Shown one piece after another: positions 7,644 to 14,420 of a stretch of 34,356 bases of DNA (the stretch's first letter is position 1; each line of letters opens with the position of its first letter). Made by a program: the position numbers and the translations under genes. Below the pieces are notes generated by a model. The model made no database searches and was not told where the DNA came from. It saw only the letters and a list, made by a program, of their open reading frames with translations. The stretch is from Lysinibacillus telephonicus (GTDB taxonomy: Bacteria; Bacillota; Bacilli; Bacillales_A; Planococcaceae): contig NZ_RXNR01000041.1 of NCBI RefSeq assembly GCF_003966145.1, forward strand, positions 1-34,356, given 5' to 3'.

Positions 7644-8258
7644 TTATAAGTCCAATGTATACTTAATCGCTTTACCAAGAATAGTAACTTGATTATCTTT
7701 ATTAATAATAATTGGTTCATATTTAGGGTTATCCGGGATTAGGAATAATACATTGCCTTGGTATTTTACCCGTTTTAATGTAATTTCTGAATTACCGTTT
7801 ATACGAACTGCAGCAATTTCCCCATTTTTTACCTCTTTCTGTTCTTTTATAAGTACAAAACTATTATTAGGGATCGTTGGCTCCATCGAATCTTCTTTTG
7901 CTTGAAAATAGAATACGTTGCTGTTAGGCAAAGAATCGACCAGTTCATATTTATATCCATAAAAATTTTCTTCCACTAAAATTGGATTGCTATTTCTAAT
8001 TGTTCCGAGAATGGGTACTTTCATAACATTTGGTTGTATTTTTGACGGCTGTTCTTCTGTTAAATGAGACTTTGGTACATTGAAAAAATCTGCAATCTTT
8101 TGAATTTTATCAATTCGAGGATACTTTTCACCGCTTATCCAATAAGATACAGAAGCATTGCTGACACCAAGATAATCAGCCAACTCAGATTGATCAATCC
8201 CCTTATAGTCGATTAACTTCTGTAAGTTTTCTCCAAGTATTTCTCTAGCACTTTTCAA
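7644..8258 (-). CDS. XRE-family repressor with S24 (LexA/CI-like) peptidase domain
   Basis: A 204-residue protein. Residues about 1-65 form an XRE helix-turn-helix ('SELADYLGVSNASVSYW'). The C-terminal half is an S24 domain with Ser124 ('KEDSMEP') and Lys162 ('EITLKRV') as the expected catalytic dyad. The linker reads 'VPILGTIRNSNPI'; relatives that cleave themselves usually carry Ala-Gly where Asn89-Ser90 sits. The start is TTG 8258 with GGGGGTGAG upstream. It is divergent from a Cro-like gene, and its own promoter contains a 15-bp operator copy. The layout is that of a phage-type or SOS-responsive switch. No other phage genes are visible nearby. Confidence 0.87.
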   Translation of the reverse strand: MKSAREILGENLQKLIDYKGIDQSELADYLGVSNASVSYWISGEKYPRIDKIQKIADFFNVPKSHLTEEQPSKIQPNVMKVPILGTIRNSNPILVEENFYGYKYELVDSLPNSNVFYFQAKEDSMEPTIPNNSFVLIKEQKEVKNGEIAAVRINGNSEITLKRVKYQGNVLFLIPDNPKYEPIIINKDNQVTILGKAIKYTLDL

Positions 8259-8280
8259 TCAACTCACCCCCATTGTAAAT

Positions 8281-8309
8281 ATTATATAACTATTAGTTAA
8301 AAAAATAAA
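8281..8309 (-). promoter_or_regulatory. Candidate promoter of the S24 repressor
   Basis: Reading the minus strand, TATAAT occupies 8286-8281 and a weak TTTATT -35 lies 17 bases upstream (8309-8304). The operator 8286-8300 falls between them, so the repressor probably regulates itself. Confidence 0.5.
8286..8300. promoter_or_regulatory. Operator copy 1 (repressor side)
   Basis: The 15-mer ATAACTATTAGTTAA contains the dyad TAACT-N3-AGTTA and matches operator copy 2 at 12 of 15 positions. Confidence 0.65.
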
Positions 8310-8349
8310 TAATTAGAAACATAATTGTATATTTTTTCAAACTATATGA

Positions 8350-8378
8350 TTGATTTTTAACTTTAAGTTAAATATACT
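8350..8378 (+). promoter_or_regulatory. Candidate promoter of the Cro-like gene
   Basis: TTGATT at 8350-8355 and TATACT at 8373-8378 are separated by exactly 17 bases. The spacer contains the best operator palindrome, so occupancy would block RNA polymerase. Confidence 0.65.
8357..8371. promoter_or_regulatory. Operator copy 2 (Cro side)
   Basis: TTAACTTTAAGTTAA is a 15-bp palindrome with 7-bp perfect arms around one central base. It lies wholly within the -35/-10 spacer of the promoter for the Cro-like gene. Confidence 0.7.
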
Positions 8379-8399
8379 GATAGTGGAGGTGTTAAAAAG

Positions 8400-8597
8400 A
8401 TGGAAGATGTACAATTATCGCTTTCTACTTTACGAAATAATATTGGTATGACGCAGCAAGATGTTGCAGATAGGCTGGGTGTAAGTGTGCAAACCGTGAA
8501 TAGATGGGAGAACGGTGACTTGATCAACGGTCTTGTCATTTATGCATTAGCTAAGTTATATCGTGTTGAAATTGATAATATTAAGGTTCCATCCTAA
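8400..8597 (+). CDS. Small XRE-family (Cro-like) DNA-binding protein
   Basis: A 65-residue protein consisting only of an XRE helix-turn-helix: 'GMTQQDVADRLGVSVQTV' (residues 16-33) followed by 'NRWENGDLINGLVIYALAKLY'. Single-domain size and divergence from an S24 repressor suggest a Cro-like antagonist or an activator of the downstream HD-GYP gene, which starts 44 bases later and is probably cotranscribed. The ATG follows GGAGGT at nine bases. Target sites are likely the two 15-bp operators, by inference. Confidence 0.8.
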   Translation: MEDVQLSLSTLRNNIGMTQQDVADRLGVSVQTVNRWENGDLINGLVIYALAKLYRVEIDNIKVPS

Positions 8598-8641
8598 TTT
8601 TTCTCCACCATTACAGTGCTTTTTGAACCGGGGGATGTAAT

Positions 8642-10318
8642 ATGAAAATAATAAAACATGAAAATTTTGAGTATTGTCCCATCAAAGATTTAAGAAAAGG
8701 GCAAATTCTATATAAAGATTTAATTGTAGAAAATAAAGTATTACTAAAAAAAGGGGCTATTCTTACAAATCGGATTATTTCCAAATTGGAAAATCGGAAT
8801 ATTCAATCAGTTTGTATTGAAAAACAGAGAATACAACCGATTATTTTTGATGCTGAGGCAACATATACAAATGCTATTTCTTCAGAAAAGAAGTTAACAA
8901 ATAGATTAAAAGTAATACAAGAGGAGTTTGATATTCTACTCGGTTATCTAAGTTGCGAAACGCGTTATGGTAAGGTTCTAAAAAATATAGAAGATATTAG
9001 CTACGTGAATAATTTATTTTTAAACTATATGAAGAATCCGATTTTTTCTTATTATTTGTTGAAGTTAAAAGATTTTGACGAGGACACTTACCGTCATATG
9101 ATAGATGTTTTTACTCTTTGTACTTTATTTTCTAAGAAAGAAGGCATTTCAAATATTGATGACATCGCAGTAGGCTTTTTATTTCATGACATTGGAAAAT
9201 TATATACACCTATTGAGCTAATAAGAAAAAAGGGAAAACTCACAAAAAAAGAATTTTTGATTGTACAAGAGCACACAGTGAAGGGGGAAAAAATACTTAA
9301 ACAAATTGGGCTTGAAAAAGTTGCCTATTTAGCAAAATCACATCATGAAAGAGTTGACGGCTCTGGTTATCCAGAGGGACTAAGAAGGGAGGGGCAGCCA
9401 AAAGTTCTGCAAATTTTACAACTTATTAATATGTACTCTACTATTACACTAAGAAGACCTTATAAAGATATAGTAGCTGCGGCACATGCTATTGATATTT
9501 TATATAATGACTTGCATCTATATAATAGAGAATTATTAAATAGCTTTATTGATTTTATTGGAATTTATCCAGAAAATGCGGTTGTTTTATTGTCTAATGG
9601 TTCACAAGCCATTGTAGAAAAGGTCAATTCAGATTACCCGTTGTTGCCTAAGGTGAAGTTATTCAAAAATAACCGCAAAATGATGCTGCCTATCGATTTA
9701 AGTCTAACGATTCAAAAAATACTATCCTACCATGTAAATACACCGAAGGACCTTCTTTCTAAATTCTCCGACTTCCTTTTCAGTGGAGATTATTTCCAAA
9801 TGGAAAATTACCATTCTAAATTAAAGAAATATTATCAAAAATTTGAATGGTTTACTCATATTTATCTTCCGATTTTTCAAGTGTTTTTAATACTAAAATC
9901 TCAGAACACCTTCCCTGAAATTAAAATGCATCAATCGGGAGATAAGCTATTAAAATTAGTTGATGAATCATTGCTAGAATTCCGTTTGTCGAGTAACAAG
10001 ACTAACAAAGCATTGCTCATTATTAATGGTTTAAAATCACCTGCACTCTACAAATTATTCGAAGGGCTGTTACATTCAGATGATATCTATTCATATATAA
10101 TTTCAAATCCAGGAAGGGCACTTGAGCTAGAAAAAAAGAATGATTCTTACAGTTATTTAATTGTGATAGGAGACCCTTTGGAAATAAACCTTTCTATATG
10201 TACAACTAAATATCACTTAACAGAGCTACATCTTGAATCATTTTTGAACCGATTTGGTTGTACAAATCTTCAACAAGTAAAATTGAAAAAAGAGCTAGAT
10301 AAATATAAGCAAGGATAA
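8642..10318 (+). CDS. HD-GYP domain protein with altered metal site and unknown C-terminal region
   Basis: A 558-residue cytosolic protein. The N-terminal 60 residues ('LRKGQILYKDL', 'LKKGAILTNRIISKLENR') match the small domain that precedes HD-GYP in Bacillales. The HD-GYP core shows His152, HDIGK (182-186), His211, His234-His235 and GYP (242-244). HD-GYP enzymes hydrolyse cyclic dinucleotides, mainly c-di-GMP. The usual 'ADvfDA' segment reads 'INMYST' (262-267), so the Asp metal ligand appears to be Asn263. Residues about 305-345 look like the common post-HD-GYP segment; from about 355 to the end I recognise nothing. It follows the Cro-like gene closely, implying control by the repressor. 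Catalytic activity is uncertain. Confidence 0.82.
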   Translation: MKIIKHENFEYCPIKDLRKGQILYKDLIVENKVLLKKGAILTNRIISKLENRNIQSVCIEKQRIQPIIFDAEATYTNAISSEKKLTNRLKVIQEEFDILLGYLSCETRYGKVLKNIEDISYVNNLFLNYMKNPIFSYYLLKLKDFDEDTYRHMIDVFTLCTLFSKKEGISNIDDIAVGFLFHDIGKLYTPIELIRKKGKLTKKEFLIVQEHTVKGEKILKQIGLEKVAYLAKSHHERVDGSGYPEGLRREGQPKVLQILQLINMYSTITLRRPYKDIVAAAHAIDILYNDLHLYNRELLNSFIDFIGIYPENAVVLLSNGSQAIVEKVNSDYPLLPKVKLFKNNRKMMLPIDLSLTIQKILSYHVNTPKDLLSKFSDFLFSGDYFQMENYHSKLKKYYQKFEWFTHIYLPIFQVFLILKSQNTFPEIKMHQSGDKLLKLVDESLLEFRLSSNKTNKALLIINGLKSPALYKLFEGLLHSDDIYSYIISNPGRALELEKKNDSYSYLIVIGDPLEINLSICTTKYHLTELHLESFLNRFGCTNLQQVKLKKELDKYKQG

Positions 10319-10337
10319 ACCTGGTGAAATTATGGTA

Positions 10338-10366
10338 TTGACTTCTATATAGCAATTGGATAATAA
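10338..10366 (+). promoter_or_regulatory. Possible promoter before the nuclease-like gene
   Basis: TTGACT at 10338-10343 and TAATAA at 10361-10366 are 17 bases apart in the 139-base gap after the HD-GYP gene. The -10 match is poor, so the nuclease-like gene may or may not have its own transcript. Confidence 0.3.
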
Positions 10367-10457
10367 TGGTAATCCTCCCTTTTATTTCGTGTAAGAAGAA
10401 GTTTAGAAGGGTGATAGAATTAATGTAGAGCACCATGAGATTACTAGGAGAATGTTA

Positions 10458-11255
10458 ATGGAAAATTTGTATTTAAATAATCGATTTCTTCACATAAAAC
10501 CGGAAGAATTAACGTTAAGCTTAGATCAAGTCAATCGAATGTCTTTAGACGAGATAGTGGAGTTATCTGCAGTTGTCGTAGGTTCCCATAATTCCTTTAG
10601 CCGTGGTTGGTTGGAATTAAATGGACGCCATTATATTATGCAAAGAATCTTTGAAAATGCAGGATTAAATAATTGTACAGTTCCAGATATGATTAATGAA
10701 CTAGTAAAGGAAAAAGTAAAAGTATCAGATGAAGATATCCTGCAAAAGCATCCTTTGTTATTTGATTATCTAGTTCATTACTTTAAAACGCCTGAAAAGT
10801 TTTTCCGTGAATATCATATGGTTCGAAAATATGCACACTGGAAACCACGAAAGAAACCGTTAGTATTGATTTATTCAGAGTTGGGAAGAAAATTTGAGGA
10901 AGTTGTAGGGGAAATATTAGAAGAGACGGGTATCCAATTTTTCAAATATAACTGCGGAATTAAGGGCTGTGAGCCAGACTTTATTATTAGTCAATCTCAC
11001 TGGATGGATGCAAAGTTAAGCGAACATACTGTATTCAACTCTGAAACGATACAGAAATATGAACCGCATATAGAGAAATTAACAATCATTTATTTAAGAA
11101 AAACCTCTCAATTAGAATACAAAAGAATGGTATCCCCAAAAACAGAGTTGGTACATATTTCCTATTTTATTGAGCCATTACCAAATGAACGTAAAATTTA
11201 CTATAATGATGTATTAAGTGAAATTGAGAAAAAAGCAATTAAATATCTTGTGTAA
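10458..11255 (+). CDS. Unrecognised PD-(D/E)XK nuclease-like protein
   Basis: I do not recognise this family. The 265-residue protein carries, in its C-terminal half, the spacing of a PD-(D/E)XK nuclease core: a helix with acidic residues ('GRKFEEVVGEILEETG', Glu147/148), then 'CEPDFIIS' (Asp174), then 'WMDAKLS' (Asp184-x-Lys186), then a strand 'KLTIIYLRK'. The N-terminal 130 residues are mostly helical in appearance and lack familiar motifs. I start at ATG 10458 because AGGAG ends seven bases before it; ATG 10452 is only one base from that site. It follows the repressor/Cro/HD-GYP genes and ends at a strong terminator. A role in DNA cleavage or defence is inference only. Confidence 0.6.
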   Translation: MENLYLNNRFLHIKPEELTLSLDQVNRMSLDEIVELSAVVVGSHNSFSRGWLELNGRHYIMQRIFENAGLNNCTVPDMINELVKEKVKVSDEDILQKHPLLFDYLVHYFKTPEKFFREYHMVRKYAHWKPRKKPLVLIYSELGRKFEEVVGEILEETGIQFFKYNCGIKGCEPDFIISQSHWMDAKLSEHTVFNSETIQKYEPHIEKLTIIYLRKTSQLEYKRMVSPKTELVHISYFIEPLPNERKIYYNDVLSEIEKKAIKYLV

Positions 11256-11265
11256 TAAAATAAAA

Positions 11266-11306
11266 AAGAAATTGTCTCTAAGTCATATATATAGAGACGA
11301 TTTCTT
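11266..11306. terminator. Bidirectional terminator
   Basis: 15-bp arms 11266-11280 and 11292-11306 pair with one G-T wobble (AAGAAATTGTCTCTA). T-rich sequence follows on both strands, serving the converging nuclease-like gene and the minus-strand membrane protein gene. Confidence 0.88.
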
Positions 11307-11307
11307 T

Positions 11308-11709
11308 TTAGTTTGTTACAACCATATTCAAAAATTGATCGCGATCTTCTTCTGTTTGTTGAACCCCATCTAAAAGCAACACACCTACTTGATATCCTGT
11401 TTTATCATCTTCAACGACAAACTGTAAATTGATGTCATTTACTTTTCCTTCAACAGGGCATGCACCTTTAAACTCTACAACGTTTTGGTTTTTTTGAGTT
11501 TTAAAATAAACCCACTTACCTTCATTACAGAAGCTGGAAAATGCATCATCTAATGTAGCTTCTCCATTTCCAGAGAGTGAAGTATCTTTTATGTAAGTTA
11601 TGTATTCGTTGTCTGTAATTTCTTCTTTAGGTCCGTAAAAATACCAAAAAATTACGATAATAATTACTGGTACAATCCATAAAATCGTTCGCTTTGAAAC
11701 GTTTTGCAT
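11308..11709 (-). CDS. Small membrane-anchored protein with extracytoplasmic domain
   Basis: A 133-residue protein with one N-terminal membrane segment ('ILWIVPVIIIVIFWYFY') and a soluble remainder expected outside the membrane. The stretch 'GEATLDDAFSSFCNEGKWVYF' followed by 'NVVEFKGACP' and 'LQFVVEDDKTGYQVGVLLLD' resembles a domain that I recall at the C-terminus of zinc-ribbon-anchored Firmicutes membrane proteins, but the zinc ribbon is absent. Cys pairing between 'FCNE' and 'GACP' is possible. I start at ATG 11709 with AGGAGA upstream; an in-frame GTG at 11727 would include that site. Function unknown. Confidence 0.72.
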   Translation of the reverse strand: MQNVSKRTILWIVPVIIIVIFWYFYGPKEEITDNEYITYIKDTSLSGNGEATLDDAFSSFCNEGKWVYFKTQKNQNVVEFKGACPVEGKVNDINLQFVVEDDKTGYQVGVLLLDGVQQTEEDRDQFLNMVVTN

Positions 11710-11727
11710 TGCATATTCTCCTCTCAC

Positions 11728-12036
11728 CCTGGTGAATTTATTATAGCAAGCTATGTACTAGTTTTCTATAAAATGTTGACTTTTTACTGTTTAATGGCGG
11801 TTGTTTATTTAAAATAATGTGTTTATAGAAATATGTAATTTATACAAAGTTTGATAAATCTTTTATTATATAGAGAGAGTTTTAAACCTTAGCTCTGCAT
11901 TTATCAATTAAATTAAATAAGCTTTGTATAGATTGCATAACCAAACATTTCAAACTAAGAAGTTTGGTTAATTTAAGCACCATGTATTTTTTCTTAGGTT
12001 AGGAGTAAGGGGAATGGTGTTCGTTAAAGTTAAAAA
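11728..12036. other. AT-rich intergenic region
   Basis: No convincing gene. An inverted repeat AACCAAAC/GTTTGGTT (11939-11946 and 11962-11969) with a 15-base loop is the only clear structure; it has no T-run and its role is unknown. Confidence 0.5.
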
Positions 12037-12057
12037 AGCCGTAGATGAGCTACGGCT
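12037..12057 (-). terminator. Terminator of the former aldehyde dehydrogenase gene
   Basis: Perfect 8-bp stem AGCCGTAG/CTACGGCT with a 5-base loop; on the minus strand six T residues follow the stem. It sits just past the aldehyde dehydrogenase remnant and survives the loss of that gene. Confidence 0.85.
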
Positions 12058-12064
12058 CCTTGTA

Positions 12065-12342
12065 TCTTATTATTTTTAAATGGGAATTGTCGATCCTCTA
12101 CTTTAACTAAAACCTACTTCGTTTCAGTGAATTCATCAATAACCCATGGATTACCAAAGTGGCCAATTTTGTCCCAATTTTTTATAAGAATGGTTTGCAA
12201 TTTGTAAGCTTACTCTAGTCGTATTGTTTCAATGGGAAATGTAGGAGTTGTCATACGGATTAGTTAATGTAGATTCTTTATTGCTTATTCTATCAACCGA
12301 TTTTCCGTTTATATAGTTACTTGTTAATTCATGAAAATTCAT
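12065..12342 (-). pseudogene. Aldehyde dehydrogenase remnant (N- and C-terminal ends only)
   Basis: From ATG 12342 the minus strand gives 37 residues, starting MNFHELTSNYINGKSVDR and including 'LTNPYDNSYI', the usual N-terminus of an aldehyde dehydrogenase, and then stops. About 90 bases on, another frame gives 'KIGHFGNPWVIDEFTETK', stop, 'VLVKVEDRQFPF', the typical C-terminus in which the stop replaces the Trp of 'KW' (TGG to TAG). About 400 residues, including the catalytic core, are missing. The remnant lies directly downstream of the alcohol dehydrogenase gene on the same strand and keeps its own terminator. This looks like an internal deletion in a former alcohol-to-acid oxidation pair. 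Recognition is from conserved motifs, not a database search. Confidence 0.8.
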
Positions 12343-12365
12343 ATTTACCCTCAGATTTCAAAATG

Positions 12366-12390
12366 AAAAGGAGATTTAGAATCTCCCTTT
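12366..12390 (-). terminator. Hairpin after alcohol dehydrogenase gene
   Basis: AAAGGAGATT (12367-12376) pairs with AATCTCC-CTTT (from 12380) around a 3-base loop with one extra base. On the minus strand it follows the alcohol dehydrogenase stop and is trailed by a short T-run, so termination may be partial. Confidence 0.6.
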
Positions 12391-12399
12391 CAAATCTTG

Positions 12400-13509
12400 T
12401 TATGCTGTGTATTCTTTATCAATAATTAAAATCGGTTTAATGGTAGAACCATTTTTTGAATCTTCAAATGCTTTCTCAATATCATCTAACTCGTAAAATT
12501 TCACTAATTTATCAACAGGGAATTGCCCATTTTTATAGAACGTTACTAATTTTGGAATAATTAATTGTGGTACTGCATCTCCTTCAATTACTCCTTTTAA
12601 TGTAATAGCATTTAAAACAATCTCATTCGTAACGTTGAATGTTAGATCACGTTTACCAACTGCTACTGTTGCACATTCGCCTTTCACTCGTAAGCAACGA
12701 AGGGCTGATAAAGTTACTTCTGGAACTCCTGTTGTTTCGAATGAGTAATGAGCGCCTTTTCCAGTGATTTCTTTAATTTTTTCTACTGGATCTTCGTTTC
12801 TGCTATTAATCGTATGAGTTGCTCCTAATTCTTTCGCTAGCTCAAGACGGCTATCATGTATATCAACCGCGATAATTGGGTAACAGCCGGCAATTTTTGC
12901 AGCCATCATTCCGCTTAGGCCAACTGCACCTGTACCGAATACGACAAAGCTTGTACCAGCTTCAGGAGCTAAAGAATTTAAAACAGTACCACTACCAGTC
13001 ATGATACCGCACCCAAATGGTCCTAAGTAACGTAGGTCAACATCTTTATCTACTTTTACAACGTTTTTCTCATCTACAGTCGTATAGGAAGAGAAGGAAG
13101 ATTGACCGAAGAATTGAGATACTTCGACATTGTCTTCTGTATGAATTGGGGAAACCCCATATTTATTTTTACCTGTGAAGTTTAACGGCATCATATTTTC
13201 ACAACCACCTGCATTCCCATCTAAACAGTTATCACAGTGGCCACAATATGCGAATCCTAATACAACGTGATCTCCAGGTTGTACAGAAGTTACGTTGCTT
13301 CCTACTTTTTCAACAATACCAGAACCCTCATGTCCTAATACTGCTGGATATGGAACAGGCAATGTACGGTCAAGTACTGTCGCATCAGTGTGACATACAC
13401 CCGACGCAATAATTTTTACTAATACTTCATCAGCTTTTGGCTCATCAAGAAGTAAAGTTTTTCTCTCAAAATCTTTTTCAGTTGTTGTTAACATTGCTTG
13501 AATTTCCAT
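12400..13509 (-). CDS. Zinc-dependent NAD alcohol dehydrogenase (aryl-alcohol/AreB type)
   Basis: A 369-residue medium-chain dehydrogenase. Catalytic zinc ligands are Cys39 ('GVCHTD'), His60-Glu61 ('GHEGSG') and Cys167 ('FGCGIMTG'). Structural zinc cysteines are 89, 92, 95 and 103 ('CGHCDNC...GGC'). The nucleotide-binding motif is 'GTGAVG' (192-197), with an Asp at the end of the second strand ('IAVDIHDSR') favouring NAD. The layout resembles aryl/benzyl alcohol dehydrogenases of the AdhC/AreB group. I choose ATG 13509, which has GGGAGAGG upstream, rather than the longer frame starting at 13572. It is divergent from a TetR-family gene that probably controls it, and precedes an aldehyde dehydrogenase remnant. 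Exact substrate unknown. Confidence 0.9.
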   Translation of the reverse strand: MEIQAMLTTTEKDFERKTLLLDEPKADEVLVKIIASGVCHTDATVLDRTLPVPYPAVLGHEGSGIVEKVGSNVTSVQPGDHVVLGFAYCGHCDNCLDGNAGGCENMMPLNFTGKNKYGVSPIHTEDNVEVSQFFGQSSFSSYTTVDEKNVVKVDKDVDLRYLGPFGCGIMTGSGTVLNSLAPEAGTSFVVFGTGAVGLSGMMAAKIAGCYPIIAVDIHDSRLELAKELGATHTINSRNEDPVEKIKEITGKGAHYSFETTGVPEVTLSALRCLRVKGECATVAVGKRDLTFNVTNEIVLNAITLKGVIEGDAVPQLIIPKLVTFYKNGQFPVDKLVKFYELDDIEKAFEDSKNGSTIKPILIIDKEYTA

Positions 13510-13696
13510 TTTATAACCTCTCCCTTTGATTATTATGAAGTGTAAATTATATTCTTTGATATAATTGAACACGAGTCCATTTTATTCACTAAAAAAATGT
13601 TCTTCAATCATTAAAAAAACATTTTTGTATAGGTTTTCATCACATTTAATGGGCATGTATAGTTAGTCACCAAAAAAAATTTTTTGTGCTATTTTT

Positions 13697-13719
13697 CAAC
13701 ATTTTTTTAAAAAGTGTTG
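13697..13719. promoter_or_regulatory. Imperfect palindrome, candidate TetR-type operator
   Basis: Two 11-base arms, CAACATTTTTT and AAAAAGTGTTG, flank one central base with a single mismatch. It lies 18 bases before the TetR gene start in the divergent region; related AACATTTTT motifs recur at about 13590-13640. An autoregulatory site is inferred. Confidence 0.45.
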
Positions 13720-13736
13720 TTTTTAGGGGAGGGCTT

Positions 13737-14324
13737 ATGGAAAGAAAAGAAGATCGCAGAATCGAACGGACTAAAGAAACGTTGCGAACTACGTTTAAAC
13801 AACTAGTACTTCAACAAGGTTATTCCAAAGTAAAGGTAAAAGATATTGTAGAGGTAGCAAACTATAATCGTACAACTTTTTATGTACATTATGATGGAAA
13901 AGAAGAACTGGCAAAGGAAATTATCCAATTAGAGATGCAACGTTTTTTATTTGAGTTTTGTAAACCTGTGAGGGATAATCCAGTTTTAGATTTAAGAGTT
14001 ATGAAACCAGATGGAACAGATGTGTTTCATTATATTAAAGAAAATCGTAGTTACTATGATTTGTTAGTAATCGATGATGCTGTCCCAGGTATGCAGACAG
14101 CATTATTGGATGAGTTAAAAGATATTTTCCACAACCGAATGTATTTCTTAGGAGAGAAAGCTTCTGAAATTAATGCACCATATTTTATACATTATCGTGC
14201 ATATGGAATTTACGGGTTTATTTTAGAATGGATTCGCGCGGGTTATGATGCTTCTCCATCTGAAATGGCTAGAAGAATTATAAATTTATTGCATTATCAA
14301 TCTTCATTGATGACACAAATTTGA
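13737..14324 (+). CDS. TetR/AcrR-family transcriptional regulator
   Basis: A 195-residue protein whose first 65 residues form a TetR helix-turn-helix: 'RRIERTKETLRTTFKQLVLQ' is helix 1, and 'VKVKDIVEVANYNRTTFYVHY' is the recognition region. The C-terminal ligand domain is not diagnostic. I start at ATG 13737, which follows AGGGGAGGG, instead of an upstream in-frame start at 13686. It is transcribed away from the zinc alcohol dehydrogenase, and the 227-base shared region holds inverted repeats, so it probably represses that gene and itself in response to an alcohol, aldehyde or related compound. Confidence 0.87.
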   Translation: MERKEDRRIERTKETLRTTFKQLVLQQGYSKVKVKDIVEVANYNRTTFYVHYDGKEELAKEIIQLEMQRFLFEFCKPVRDNPVLDLRVMKPDGTDVFHYIKENRSYYDLLVIDDAVPGMQTALLDELKDIFHNRMYFLGEKASEINAPYFIHYRAYGIYGFILEWIRAGYDASPSEMARRIINLLHYQSSLMTQI

Positions 14325-14374
14325 GAAGAGTAATATTATGTTGAAGTATGATATATCCAAAAATTTACACATTT

Positions 14375-14409
14375 AAATCCCACACCTGTACAATGGATGT
14401 GGGATTTTA
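14375..14409. terminator. Bidirectional terminator
   Basis: Perfect 10-bp stem AAATCCCACA/TGTGGGATTT with T residues on the plus strand, between the converging TetR and NA37 genes. Confidence 0.88.
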
Positions 14410-14420
14410 TCATCTGCTTA

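Noticed and set aside
7644-11255. Intact prophage suggested by the repressor/Cro pair
   Set aside because: No integrase, terminase, capsid, tail or lysis gene is present; flanking genes are ordinary chromosomal ones.
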